The notes under the pieces: generated by a model
Seen by the model: the letters and a program-made list of their open reading frames with translations, nothing else
What the model was told of the DNA's origin: nothing
The model's database searches: none
Translations under genes and position numbers: made by a program
Assembly: GCA_045595785.1 (NCBI GenBank)
Contig: JAZOBE010000013.1
Span: 1-64,000, forward strand
Source: SFLA01 sp045595785
Lineage (GTDB): Bacteria > Bacillota > Clostridia > Oscillospirales > CAG-382
Direction of reading: 5' to 3'
DNA: 64,000 nt
Shown here: positions 7,746 to 16,207 of the stretch, one piece after another
Numbering within the stretch: position 1 is the stretch's first letter
How the letters are laid out: every line of letters starts with the position of its first letter

Positions 7746-8926
7746 CAGTAAATATAACGGTATGAAAACATAACGTAACCATCGGTGCGTACCACGCTTT
7801 CATCGGACTGTCTGTAAAGCATATTGGTGTCATTTATCCATTCGTCTTTTTCAACTCCGGCATTAAGGTCTTCAACACCCTGTTTATAGGCAGCCAGACC
7901 TACATAAAGCCTTATTTCAGGGATTTTAATAATGTCCTGCCATTCTGTGACTACAGTAGAGAAAGGCGCATCCGGGTGCTTATAACCAAAGTAAATCTGC
8001 GGCATAATATAATCTATGTAACCAGCCTCAGAGCACCATTTATAAATATCTGTGCAACAAGTGTTATACGTATAATCCATGTTGCCGGACGGAGCGATTC
8101 CAAAAATACAATTCGAATCAAGGGACTTAACAGTCGAATACACACGCTTTACAAATTCACTGACGTTATTTCTTCGCCACGAATACAGTTCTTTTTCACC
8201 GGAAGAAATAAAATCGTTTTCATCAAAGCCGGGATCCTTTGTCGGATAAAAATAATCATCAAAATGGATACCGTCAACCTCATAATTCTCAATAATTTCT
8301 TTTATTCCGTTAATAATTATTTCTTTTCCTTTTTCGTCGGACGGACGTATATAATATCTGCCATTCAACAGAGCAAAATCACCGTTCAGTATATGAGCTT
8401 TTATAACTGAATCATCGGGTAGCGATAAAACGTCCTTTTTTTCCATAAGACGGAAAGGGTTTATCCACGCGTGGAATTGAAGTCCGTATTCGTGGGCAAT
8501 AGAAACAAATATCTTTAAAGCGTCATATTCGAAATTATTATCATATGCACCGACCGCATACTCTGAAGGAGGATAATACGCCGAGGGATAAAAGCTGTCA
8601 CCGAATGGACGAAGCTGTACGAAAAGGGCGTTATATCCGTCATTGCTTAAATTCTTACAAATACTATCTATATGAAGTACAAATTCACTTTCGGGAATCT
8701 GACCGTCATCATTACACCAAACTTCAGTAATATCATATTGGGATATCCATACGCCTTTCAATTTTTCACCTACAGGAGTGTATGAAAAAACGTATTCGGA
8801 AACCTCGGAAAACTCGGTACTTTCTTCAGGTATTGAAACGATGGTTTCAACCATAGATACATCTCCTCCATATGAACAAGAACAAAGGAATATACAAAGT
8901 ATTATAATTAAAAAACGTATTTTCAT
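7745..8926 (-). CDS. GHL10-type (DUF187) glycoside hydrolase-like lipoprotein
   Basis: 393 residues. It starts with a lipoprotein signal peptide whose lipobox is L-C-S-C. After a Ser/Glu linker comes a TIM-barrel-like domain with the family features K-G-V-W-I-S near residue 58, F-V-Q-L-R-P-F-G-D-S near 103, H-A-W-I-N-P-F-R near 150, V-D-G-I-H-F-D-D-Y-F-Y-P, and a late P-Q-I-Y-F-G. Proteins of this family (B. subtilis YngK type) are thought to act on surface or exopolysaccharide glycans; the substrate is not known. AAGGAG lies upstream of the ATG. It is divergent from cca. Confidence 0.88.
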   Translation of the reverse strand: MKIRFLIIILCIFLCSCSYGGDVSMVETIVSIPEESTEFSEVSEYVFSYTPVGEKLKGVWISQYDITEVWCNDDGQIPESEFVLHIDSICKNLSNDGYNALFVQLRPFGDSFYPSAYYPPSEYAVGAYDNNFEYDALKIFVSIAHEYGLQFHAWINPFRLMEKKDVLSLPDDSVIKAHILNGDFALLNGRYYIRPSDEKGKEIIINGIKEIIENYEVDGIHFDDYFYPTKDPGFDENDFISSGEKELYSWRRNNVSEFVKRVYSTVKSLDSNCIFGIAPSGNMDYTYNTCCTDIYKWCSEAGYIDYIMPQIYFGYKHPDAPFSTVVTEWQDIIKIPEIRLYVGLAAYKQGVEDLNAGVEKDEWINDTNMLYRQSDESVVRTDGYVMFSYRYIY

Positions 8927-8940
8927 TTATTACTCCTTGA

Positions 8941-8969
8941 TTGATTTATACGTAAAAATATGTTAATAT
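8941..8969 (+). promoter_or_regulatory. Promoter of cca
   Basis: TTGATT (8941-8946), 17 bp, TAATAT (8964-8969) with an extended TG. Confidence 0.6.
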
Positions 8970-8971
8970 AC

Positions 8972-8998
8972 GTACAAGCGAGGTGAAAAGGCTTGTAC
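8972..8998 (+). promoter_or_regulatory. 8-bp inverted repeat across the cca ribosome binding site and start codon
   Basis: GTACAAGC (8972-8979) and GCTTGTAC (8991-8998) flank GAGGTGA. The right arm contains the TTG start codon. It could be an operator just after the promoter or an RNA hairpin, if transcription starts at the beginning of the left arm. Confidence 0.55.
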
Positions 8999-10048
8999 AG
9001 AGAAGTGCTGGAAATTATACAACACGCAGGATACGAATGCTATCTTGTCGGCGGAAGCGTAAGAGATATGCTGATGGGCGTTAAAACCGGTGATTACGAT
9101 ATATGTACATCGGCGCATCCGGAAGAAATCAAAAGTTTATTCAAGGATCACACTGTAATAGAAACAGGCATAAAGCACGGAACTGTTACAGTCGTATACA
9201 AACACACACCATTTGAAATAACAGTATTCAGAAGCGAATCCGACTATTCAGATCATCGACATCCGGACAAGGTAATATTCGGTGCAAAACTTGAAGATGA
9301 TCTTATGAGAAGAGACTTCACCATGAACGCGATATGCTTTGACGGAGTTGTTTTGGTTGATCCTCTCAACGGTCAGCGTGATATACAAAATCGCGTTATA
9401 CGTGCAGTAGGCGCCCCTGAAAAGCGTTTTGAAGAGGATGTCCTCAGAATATTACGCGCACTGCGCTTTGCGTCTGTTCTTGGCTTCACTATTGAAGCCG
9501 AAACCGAAAAAGCAATGAGAAAAACAGATTATGATTTCAAAAGCATTTCAAACGAGCGTATCTTTTCTGAATTTTCAAAAGCTGCAAAAGGAAAATATTT
9601 TGAGCAAGTGTATATCGAATATTACGAAGTATTTGCTATGTTTATTCCAAATGCCGTAAGGAAAAAAACAGTATTTGCCAATGCATCCGAAGCAGTTTCT
9701 GCTTTAAAAGCACTAAAAGCCGATAAAAAAAGCATACGTCTTGCAGAAATTTACTTTACTGCACCGGAATTCGCAAATCCTATAATCCTTTTAAGAAAAT
9801 ACGGTTACGAAAACGCAAAATTTCTGTGCGAAAAAAGAGGAATGCTTGCGGAGCTTGATAAAGTGATGAAAAGCAATATTCCTTACTCGGTGTCTATGCT
9901 TGATATCGACGGAAACGATATATCTGAACTTACTAATGAGAAAACAAAAATAGGAGCTATTTTGGAAAAGCTGTTGGACAGCGTAATAGACGGCGAAATA
10001 CAAAACAAAAGAGAAATATTACTTCAAAAAGCGGTTGACATACTTTGA
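8993..10048 (+). CDS. cca: CCA tRNA nucleotidyltransferase
   Basis: 351 residues from a TTG start with GAGGTGA 6 bases upstream. The class II nucleotidyltransferase head is clear: L-V-G-G-S-V-R-D near residues 18-25 and G-D-Y-D-I-C with the two metal-binding Asp near 34-37. It is followed by R-R-D-F-T-M-N-A and the E-E-D-x-L-R-I-L-R-A-L-R-F-A motif that selects CTP and ATP. It adds or repairs the 3' CCA of tRNAs. All tRNAs in this window already encode CCA, so its role here would be repair. The C-terminal region is shorter than in many class II enzymes. A tRNA promoter begins within its last codons. Confidence 0.93.
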   Translation: MYREVLEIIQHAGYECYLVGGSVRDMLMGVKTGDYDICTSAHPEEIKSLFKDHTVIETGIKHGTVTVVYKHTPFEITVFRSESDYSDHRHPDKVIFGAKLEDDLMRRDFTMNAICFDGVVLVDPLNGQRDIQNRVIRAVGAPEKRFEEDVLRILRALRFASVLGFTIEAETEKAMRKTDYDFKSISNERIFSEFSKAAKGKYFEQVYIEYYEVFAMFIPNAVRKKTVFANASEAVSALKALKADKKSIRLAEIYFTAPEFANPIILLRKYGYENAKFLCEKRGMLAELDKVMKSNIPYSVSMLDIDGNDISELTNEKTKIGAILEKLLDSVIDGEIQNKREILLQKAVDIL

Positions 10049-10063
10049 TTTTTTTGTTATAAT
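10035..10063 (+). promoter_or_regulatory. Consensus sigma-A promoter of tRNA-Thr, overlapping the cca stop
   Basis: TTGACA (10035-10040), 17 bp, TATAAT (10058-10063): a perfect match. The -35 lies in the last codons of cca. Confidence 0.88.
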
Positions 10064-10074
10064 TACTGTCGCGC

Positions 10075-10150
10075 GCTGGTGTAGCTCAGTCGGTAGAGCA
10101 GCTGATTCGTAATCAGCAGGTCGTGTGTTCGAGTCACATTACCAGCTCCA
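10075..10150 (+). tRNA. tRNA-Thr (CGT)
   Basis: Acceptor GCTGGTG/TACCAGC, anticodon loop TTCGTAA (CGT), T-loop GTTCGAG, U73 and encoded CCA. It is the second Thr isoacceptor in the window, after the GGT form at 4073. Confidence 0.94.
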
Positions 10151-10178
10151 AACTTCCCTTTACGGGGAATTTGACAAA

Positions 10179-10214
10179 AATTCCGTACACAAAATTGTGT
10201 GCGGAATTTTTTAT
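10179..10214 (+). terminator. Terminator of tRNA-Thr
   Basis: 13-bp stem (10179-10191 with 10196-10208, one G-T pair), 4-base loop, then a T-run. Confidence 0.88.
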
Positions 10215-10217
10215 TTA

Positions 10218-10583
10218 CTATTTATTTTTCAAATAATACTTTATTGCGGAAAAGGTAGTATCGCTTATAACGTGTTCGATACGGCACGCGTCAGCAGAAG
10301 CAGTATCCGCATCCACACCTATACTTTTCAAAAACTCGGTAAGTGCACTGTGACGTTCGTATATTTTTTGTGCGGTCTCACGCCCTACCTCTGTAAGAAT
10401 AATATTACCGTCGTTACCTATTGTAATATATCCGCCGTTTTTAAGCAGACCCATTGCTCTGGAAACGCTGGGCTTGGAATAACCCAACCTGTCACTTACA
10501 TCAACAGAACGTACAAAATTGCTCTCTAAGGTAAGAACGTATATAGTTTCCAGGTACATTTCGCCGGATTCTTGTAAAAGCAT
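10218..10583 (-). CDS. DtxR/MntR-family metal-dependent transcriptional repressor
   Basis: 121 residues with a winged helix at the N-terminus (E-M-Y-L-E-T-I-Y, then S-K-P-S-V-S-R-A as recognition helix near residue 35). A helical dimer/metal domain follows, with E-R-H, D-A-C-R-I-E-H-V-I-S supplying Glu, Cys and His ligands. It has no SH3 domain, like MntR. It probably represses metal (Mn or Fe) uptake genes when the metal is bound. No transporter is adjacent, so the target is unknown. GGAGG precedes the ATG. Confidence 0.88.
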   Translation of the reverse strand: MLLQESGEMYLETIYVLTLESNFVRSVDVSDRLGYSKPSVSRAMGLLKNGGYITIGNDGNIILTEVGRETAQKIYERHSALTEFLKSIGVDADTASADACRIEHVISDTTFSAIKYYLKNK

Positions 10584-10613
10584 TCAACCACCTCCGATTT
10601 ATTGATTTATTAT

Positions 10614-10642
10614 ATTATAACAAAAAAAACAAAGTTTTGCAA
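10614..10642 (-). promoter_or_regulatory. Promoter of the DtxR-type regulator
   Basis: Minus strand: TTGCAA (10637-10642), 17 bp, TATAAT (10614-10619) with an extended TG. Confidence 0.72.
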
Positions 10643-10750
10643 TGGGTATTTTCAGGAAGTCAAACAATTATTAATAAACAAAAACTATTGCATCACATTG
10701 TGCATTATTAACAAAAGAAAATAATGTTTTGCTGTTTTTTGTTTCCACTA

Positions 10751-10779
10751 TTGACATTTTTCTGTACAGATGTTATATT
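10751..10779 (+). promoter_or_regulatory. Strong promoter of the surface protein gene
   Basis: TTGACA (10751-10756), 17 bp, TATATT (10774-10779) with TG extension. The leader after it can form either of two overlapping hairpins (10790-10805 or 10800-10814) built from AGAGTT and AACTCT, ahead of AGGAGG at 10827-10832. Confidence 0.8.
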
Positions 10780-10840
10780 ATTCAACATAGAGTTAATAAA
10801 CTCTTAAAGAGTTAACGAACATTTTCAGGAGGTAAATGAA

Positions 10841-12400
10841 ATGACAAAGAAACTCTTATGTGTTTTACTGACCCTCACCCTCGTTCTTGGACTTACTGCA
10901 GCATTCACGCTTGAAAGCTCTGCAGCTTCCATCGCTCTTATTTACGAGAGCGCTACCGACCCCGTTATCGACGGTGTTGTTGATTCAGAAGGTTACAGAC
11001 TTGTCTGCGAAACCGGCGCTGACCCTACAGGCAACCTTAAGACCTGGGAAGGCTGTACCGTAGATGACACCATGCAGCTTTATGCTTGCTGGAAGGGCGA
11101 TTATCTCTACCTTGCAGTTAAAGTTGTTTGTAACGGTGAACACGTTGCTTACATGGATAATGCAGGTGAGCACTTCATTTTTAACGCACATTATATGATG
11201 ACTTGTATGTGCCCCGGCGATCCTTATCAGGAAGTTTATAAGGGCGATAACGAAGACGGCACTTGGACTTGGGGCGCGCTTTACAACGCTTCTCACGTTT
11301 GGGAATGGACTGTAATCAATCCTTCTCAGGAAACTGATTCTGACATCGCTGACCACTTCCGTAACATGTCTGCACAGGAAGGCTTTGAATACAAGGTTGC
11401 TACTGCTGACGGTTTTGATACCTATGAACAGAAGATTCCCCTTTCCAAGGTTGTTAACAGCACCCAGGCAGGCGGTATCAAAGCTGAAGTTGGTTCTCTC
11501 TTCGGTCTCGGCTTCATGATCGGCCTTACCGACGTTGGTACCGGCTATGTTGCTACCGATGACGAAGTTTACTTCTCTGATTACTTCACCGGCGATAAGT
11601 ACATCAACGGTATGGCATACTGCAAACTGGCTTCCGATATCGAGAAGGATCCTTCCGATGTTCCCGAAACTCCCGCTGCTCCCGAAGCTATTGACGAACA
11701 GTATGACATATTCCCTCAGCTTGACGGTCTCTGGGTAGCTACTCCTCATGATGAAGCAACCGTAACCGTTACCTATTCTCAGGGCACCACTGTTATCGGA
11801 GGCAGTATCTCCGGCAAATGGCCCTCCGCTTCCGCTAACCTTCCCAAGACTATTTATCTTGGCGAAGGCACCAGCCTTGTTTATGACTTCTCCTTTGATG
11901 TTGGTACTACCAGCATTCGTGTAAATGACCAGAAAGAGCTGCACAAGCTCATTCCCGACGCTCCCATCGAAGCCGGCTCCGGCGACCTTCAGCCCGGTAC
12001 CTACAGCGGTGCTATCTCCTATGAACAGCTCGTTGAGCTTCTCGGCGCAGATGAAAACGGTCTCGTAAGAATCGACTCCTTCACCATTTACTCTGTAAAC
12101 GGTGCAGAAATCACCTTCAACACCTTCAAGTTCGATCCTTCTTATGTTCCTCCCGTTGTTGAACCCGAAGTTTCCGAGCCTGAAACCGACGATTCCTCTG
12201 AGCCCGTTGAAGATTCTTCCGAGCCCGTTGACGAATCCGAGCCCGCGACCAACGATTCCTCTGCACCCGCTACCTCTGATGACGCTTCCGAAGAAAAAGG
12301 CGGCAACACCGGCCTTATCGTTGGTATCGCTATCGCAGTTGTTGCAGTTATCGCAATCGTTGTAGTTGTAGTAATTGTCTCCAAGAAAAAGAAGGCATAA
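10841..12400 (+). CDS. Secreted surface protein with CBM9-like N-terminal region and C-terminal membrane anchor
   Basis: 519 residues. It has a signal peptide (M-T-K-K plus hydrophobic core, A-x-A-type site near residue 28). Next comes a domain opening with D-P-V-I-D-G-V-V-D-S-E-G-Y, a pattern typical of CBM9-like domains that bind sugars or wall polymers. A second beta-rich region covers about residues 285-425. Then a Pro/Ser/Glu/Asp-rich stalk carries repeated S-E-P-V and D-D-S-S-E-P units (about 430-480), and a hydrophobic helix ends in K-K-K-K. The anchor is thus a C-terminal membrane helix, with no LPXTG motif. Codon use is strongly biased and the promoter is near consensus, so the gene is probably highly expressed. 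The ligand is unknown. Confidence 0.82.
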   Translation: MTKKLLCVLLTLTLVLGLTAAFTLESSAASIALIYESATDPVIDGVVDSEGYRLVCETGADPTGNLKTWEGCTVDDTMQLYACWKGDYLYLAVKVVCNGEHVAYMDNAGEHFIFNAHYMMTCMCPGDPYQEVYKGDNEDGTWTWGALYNASHVWEWTVINPSQETDSDIADHFRNMSAQEGFEYKVATADGFDTYEQKIPLSKVVNSTQAGGIKAEVGSLFGLGFMIGLTDVGTGYVATDDEVYFSDYFTGDKYINGMAYCKLASDIEKDPSDVPETPAAPEAIDEQYDIFPQLDGLWVATPHDEATVTVTYSQGTTVIGGSISGKWPSASANLPKTIYLGEGTSLVYDFSFDVGTTSIRVNDQKELHKLIPDAPIEAGSGDLQPGTYSGAISYEQLVELLGADENGLVRIDSFTIYSVNGAEITFNTFKFDPSYVPPVVEPEVSEPETDDSSEPVEDSSEPVDESEPATNDSSAPATSDDASEEKGGNTGLIVGIAIAVVAVIAIVVVVVIVSKKKKA

Positions 12401-12417
12401 TTACCTTACTTAATTTA

Positions 12418-12446
12418 ACGGACGGGTATTAACCCGTCCGTTTCTT
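12418..12446 (+). terminator. Terminator of the surface protein gene
   Basis: 10-bp stem (12418-12427 with 12432-12441), ATTA loop, then TTCTTC. A second terminator follows at 12474. Confidence 0.8.
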
Positions 12447-12473
12447 CATCTAACTGCTCGTGTATACACAAAA

Positions 12474-12507
12474 ACTCCGCTTCAAACAGAAGCGGAGTTA
12501 TTTTTTT
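12474..12507. terminator. Bidirectional terminator between convergent genes
   Basis: 10-bp stem (12474-12483 with 12489-12498), 5-base loop. TATTTTTTT follows on the plus side and TTTTTG on the minus side. Confidence 0.88.
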
Positions 12508-13831
12508 ATTTACCTGCAACAGGCATTTTGGGAATATAAATATCAGGACCTGCAAAAACTGTTGGTGAAGTGGAAAGTCCGAAATCTACAGTATCACCCA
12601 GCGCAGCGATATCTTTAAGAAGCTTAAAGAAATTACCTGCAACAGTAAAAGACTTGACGGGTCTTCCCAACTTACCGTCTTCAATCATATAACCGGCGCT
12701 CTCAACTGAGAAATCGCCTGTGGTGGGATTTGCGCCCGCATGCAGACCCTTGACCTCGGTAATGAAAATACCGCCATCCGCCGTTTTAAGAAGCTCCTCG
12801 CGGGACACGTTACCGGGTTTGATATAGAAGTTGTGGAAACGAATGCCGTTGGAATGGTTACCATTACCTGTAGTGGTCTTCCCTGCCTTTTTCGCAGAAG
12901 AAAGGTTATAAAGCAAGGTGTTAAGCGTACCGTTTTCAACAACGCACTTAGTATAGGTAGCAACGCCCTCGCCGTCAAATGCAGACTGCACCGAACCGGG
13001 ACGGAAGGGATCATCAACAATAGTAACACAATCAGCAGCAATTACAGTGCCTTCCTTTCCCTTAAGCAAAGAAAGTCCTTTTTCAGCATTCTTGGCAGAG
13101 AAGACGGGAGCAAAGGTGGAAAGAAGACTACGAACCGTCTCACTTGCAATAACGATAGGATATTCACCGGTAGGTGCAGGAGAAGCACCGATCTGTGAAA
13201 GCGCTTTATCAACCGCCTTGTTGCACGCAGATTCCAATTCTTCAAAAGTAGAACCGTTAGCACCCTTGAAAGCAGAAACGCTTTCCTCGCCTTCACGTAC
13301 AACGACAGAAACATAGCCATAATTCACACCGTAACGCTGAGAAAGCTCAAGTCCGTGAGAGTTATACATATGACTACCGCTGATTCCTACGCCTACAGCA
13401 GATTGGGTACCATCTGCGATTTTTTCAGAAAGAGAATAAGTTTTCTTTTGAAGCGCAAGCGCAGCTTCACGTAGCGCGGCCGCGGATGGAATAACAGGCT
13501 CAGGCATATCAACTTCCTTATATGAAGGACTGCCTGCAAAAAATTCAAGTTCGTCTTCACTCTCGGAAACAGATGCATTTGCAGCGGCTTTTTTAACAAG
13601 GTCGGCAATTTCATCCACCTCAAAAAGCTGAGTGGAAGCATAGCCTGCTCTGCCGTTTATAATACAACGAAAATCAACAGAAGAAGCGCTTTCGGAAGTG
13701 AAGCTGCTTATTTCATCCTTAAGAGTTTCGGTGCTCATGCCCTCGCTCTCGGAATAGTAGATCTCATACTGGGTAACGCCGACAGCTTTAGCAGCTTCGG
13801 CAACTATAGCTTTAATTTCAGAAAATGTCAT
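12506..13831 (-). CDS. pmbA: TldE/PmbA-family metalloprotease-related protein
   Basis: 441 residues, matching the PmbA/TldE family: an N-terminal segment with Y-E-I-Y-Y-S-E-S-E-G and a later N-G-x-A-G-Y-A-S. C-terminal landmarks include T-G-N-G-N-H, N-F-Y-I-K-P-G and the G-L-H-A-G-x-N-x-T-T-G-D-F-S motif. It lacks its own HExxxH zinc site, as expected, because TldE works as the partner of TldD in a heterodimeric protease. Known systems trim peptides or microcin precursors and degrade unfolded chains. It lies 12 bases after tldD with AAGGAGGG before the ATG. Confidence 0.92.
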   Translation of the reverse strand: MTFSEIKAIVAEAAKAVGVTQYEIYYSESEGMSTETLKDEISSFTSESASSVDFRCIINGRAGYASTQLFEVDEIADLVKKAAANASVSESEDELEFFAGSPSYKEVDMPEPVIPSAAALREAALALQKKTYSLSEKIADGTQSAVGVGISGSHMYNSHGLELSQRYGVNYGYVSVVVREGEESVSAFKGANGSTFEELESACNKAVDKALSQIGASPAPTGEYPIVIASETVRSLLSTFAPVFSAKNAEKGLSLLKGKEGTVIAADCVTIVDDPFRPGSVQSAFDGEGVATYTKCVVENGTLNTLLYNLSSAKKAGKTTTGNGNHSNGIRFHNFYIKPGNVSREELLKTADGGIFITEVKGLHAGANPTTGDFSVESAGYMIEDGKLGRPVKSFTVAGNFFKLLKDIAALGDTVDFGLSTSPTVFAGPDIYIPKMPVAGK

Positions 13832-13843
13832 AATACGCCCTCC

Positions 13844-15229
13844 TTATTTGCTTACGCCGCCAACTGTAATGTTGGAAACTCTGATAAGAGGCTGACCAAC
13901 GTTAGTGGGAATACTACCGGAGCTGGAACCGCACATACCCTGACCCATTTCAAGATTTTGTCCAACCATATCAATATCCTGAATGATCTGGCTGCCGGTA
14001 CCGATAAGAGATGCACCGCGTACGGGCTCACATATCTTACCGTTTCTGATAATGTAGCCTTCATTAACGGAAAAGTTAAAGGCTCCGTTGACGGGATTTA
14101 CAGAACCGCCACCCATATTAGCGGCATAGAGACCATACTCGATAGAAGCAATGATATCTTCATTCTTATCAGGGCCGTTTGCAATGTAGGTATTAGTCAT
14201 ACGAGAAGTAGGCTCATACATATAACCCTGACGTCTGCCGGAGCCCGTAGAAGGAACTCCCATGCGACGTGAACCGAGTCGGTCAACCATATACGACTTA
14301 AGAATACCATTTTCTATAAGAACATTTTTCTGTGAAGGATGTCCTTCATCATCTATATTAATAGAACCCCAAGCGTTAGGAATAGTACCGTCGTCAATAG
14401 CAGTAACCTTTTCGTTAGCTATCTTCTGACCAAGCTTGCCGCACATTTGAGATGCACCGATTGCAACAGATGTAGCTTCAAGAGAATGTCCGCATGCCTC
14501 GTGGAAAATAACGCCGCCGAAACCATTTTCGATAGCGACAGGCATCTGTCCGGCAGGACAAGGAACTGCACCGAGATTGACGATCGCTTGACGAGCTGCG
14601 TATTTACCGGTATCTGCAGGATTAATAAACTCAAACATCTCCATACCCATTGCTCTGCCGGGTCCTATAAAGCCAGCCTGGTTTTCGGTTCCGTTGGAAG
14701 CGATTGCAGAAACAGCAAGGCGGGTACGAACATGTCTGTCGGTAGTATAAAGCTCCTCGCTGTTGGCAACGAGAATATTATGGTCAATAGAAATAAGATT
14801 ACCTGTAACCTGAACGATACGTTCATCATATTCCTTTGCAGCGAAGCATGCTTCTTTAAGTATACCGATACGCTCGGTTATAGGAGCGTCACCGGGCAAA
14901 CGCTTTACACCATGTATATTGGGGAAAATACGCTCTGTAAGGTTGATAGAGACCTGTGCAGTGGACTGCGCAATAGTGTCAGCGACTGCAGAAGCACAAC
15001 GAAGTAAACCTTCACGAGAAAGATCAGTTGTAGTAGCATAAACGGTACGGGTACCGAAGAATGCACGGATGCCAACACCGGATATTACGGTATCATCGAT
15101 AGCATCGATCTTACCGCCGATAAGCTTGATAACGTTTCCGCGGGTAAGTTCCTGATAAATCTCCGCGAAATCCGCTCCGGTAGACATGGCACGAGCCAGT
15201 ATATCGGAGCATAAGGCTTTAGAAAGCAT
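13844..15229 (-). CDS. tldD: TldD-family zinc metalloprotease
   Basis: 461 residues. The zinc motif H-E-A-C-G-H sits at residues 243-248. Other family blocks are R-A-F-F-G-T-R-T-V-Y-A near 55-65, D-D-E-G near 300 and the late C-G-S-S-S-G-S. It is the catalytic subunit of the TldD-TldE complex and is followed directly by pmbA. AAGGAGG precedes the ATG. A promoter with its -35 overlapping the end of the upstream SDR gene drives the pair, and a 13-bp palindrome lies in the leader. Confidence 0.93.
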   Translation of the reverse strand: MLSKALCSDILARAMSTGADFAEIYQELTRGNVIKLIGGKIDAIDDTVISGVGIRAFFGTRTVYATTTDLSREGLLRCASAVADTIAQSTAQVSINLTERIFPNIHGVKRLPGDAPITERIGILKEACFAAKEYDERIVQVTGNLISIDHNILVANSEELYTTDRHVRTRLAVSAIASNGTENQAGFIGPGRAMGMEMFEFINPADTGKYAARQAIVNLGAVPCPAGQMPVAIENGFGGVIFHEACGHSLEATSVAIGASQMCGKLGQKIANEKVTAIDDGTIPNAWGSINIDDEGHPSQKNVLIENGILKSYMVDRLGSRRMGVPSTGSGRRQGYMYEPTSRMTNTYIANGPDKNEDIIASIEYGLYAANMGGGSVNPVNGAFNFSVNEGYIIRNGKICEPVRGASLIGTGSQIIQDIDMVGQNLEMGQGMCGSSSGSIPTNVGQPLIRVSNITVGGVSK

Positions 15230-15241
15230 AATTTTTCCTCC

Positions 15242-15254
15242 TTGATTTAATCAA
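15242..15254. promoter_or_regulatory. Palindrome in the tldD leader
   Basis: TTGATT-T-AATCAA, an exact 6-bp inverted repeat around one base, between the -10 box and the tldD ribosome binding site. Candidate operator; no binding protein is known. Confidence 0.4.
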
Positions 15255-15261
15255 TATAATT

Positions 15262-15290
15262 ATTTTACAACATAGTAAAAACATTGTCAA
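15262..15290 (-). promoter_or_regulatory. Promoter of tldD-pmbA
   Basis: Minus strand: TTGACA (15285-15290), 17 bp, TAAAAT (15262-15267). The -35 overlaps the 3' end of the SDR gene. Confidence 0.78.
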
Positions 15291-16156
15291 TGCGAAATTT
15301 TGTTAAAAATATTTTCTGCTTGAGAAATAATAAAATCATGCTCTTTTTCTGAGCAAGTGCTCAGCTTTCTAATTTTTGGATAACCCCAGACATCAAACAT
15401 CCAAGGCCCTATCCATTCACAGTTTCCACATTCAGAAAATACCCCTTTAATAACAGAAAGACAAGCTTTCCTGCGGCTCATAAATATTACCTTCATCGGA
15501 TGCTTGATAACGGCAAATAACAGTTTCGGATAATGAGCAGTAATATTGGTAAAGGTGATACCGGGATGTACCACAGAAACAGGCACATCACTCAAGGCAA
15601 ATAGTGAAAACATGAGATATCGCTTTGAATTGCCATAAACTAAATTTGATTTTTTACGAGTAGAAAAATCGATATCATTTTCGTCGGTTTTTGAATAGTT
15701 ATGAGCAATACTGCCGACAGCTACTATTTTTCCTCCTCTACTTGACAAAACAGGCGAAAGCACGCGTGCCAAATAATACTGGGAAACGAAATTGATCTGA
15801 AACACGTTATCATAGCCTGTACTGCAGATTTTTCGCGGAATACTGTATGCACCTGCGTTAAGAATAAGATAGTCTATAGGCATAAGCTTTAAACGCTCAT
15901 AGGCGCCCTTAACAGACTCCATATTCTCTAAATCCGCAGTAACAAGATGAACCTCTGTTTCCGGACATTTTGAAATTATTACATCTCTTCTTGCAGCAGA
16001 ACGTTCTAAATTGCGGTCAATTAGTATAAGATCTGCGCCTAAGGAAGCTAAAATAAGACACACTTCCCCGCCGATACCCCCTGTAGCACCGGTTATGGCA
16101 ACCAGTTTTCCTTTTAATGACGAAGTGTTATTCTTCAGCCACTTTTTAATACTCAT
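15287..16156 (-). CDS. Short-chain dehydrogenase/reductase (SDR) family protein
   Basis: 289 residues from the ATG at 16156, which has TTGGAGA 5 bases upstream. The TTG 12 bases earlier overlaps that site and is unlikely. NAD(P)-binding motif T-G-A-T-G-G-I-G-G near the N-terminus, N-A-G-A in the middle, and the catalytic Y-G-N-S-K (YxxxK). The architecture is like the retinol dehydrogenase / protochlorophyllide reductase-like SDRs, but the substrate is unknown. It lies 51 bases after ddh with a hairpin between. Confidence 0.85.
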   Translation of the reverse strand: MSIKKWLKNNTSSLKGKLVAITGATGGIGGEVCLILASLGADLILIDRNLERSAARRDVIISKCPETEVHLVTADLENMESVKGAYERLKLMPIDYLILNAGAYSIPRKICSTGYDNVFQINFVSQYYLARVLSPVLSSRGGKIVAVGSIAHNYSKTDENDIDFSTRKKSNLVYGNSKRYLMFSLFALSDVPVSVVHPGITFTNITAHYPKLLFAVIKHPMKVIFMSRRKACLSVIKGVFSECGNCEWIGPWMFDVWGYPKIRKLSTCSEKEHDFIISQAENIFNKISH

Positions 16157-16174
16157 ATTTATCTCCAATAAGTA

Positions 16175-16201
16175 TACCCCGCGAAAAGAAAACGCGGGGT
16201 A
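16175..16201 (-). terminator. Hairpin between ddh and the SDR gene
   Basis: 9-bp arms (16175-16183 and 16193-16201) rich in GC. The downstream T-tract is poor, so readthrough into the SDR gene is likely. Confidence 0.6.
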
Positions 16202-16207
16202 AATTAA

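Noticed and set aside
10985..11944. Open frame of 319 codons on the minus strand
   Set aside because: Shadow of the surface protein gene, caused by its strong codon bias. It has no ribosome site and no family.
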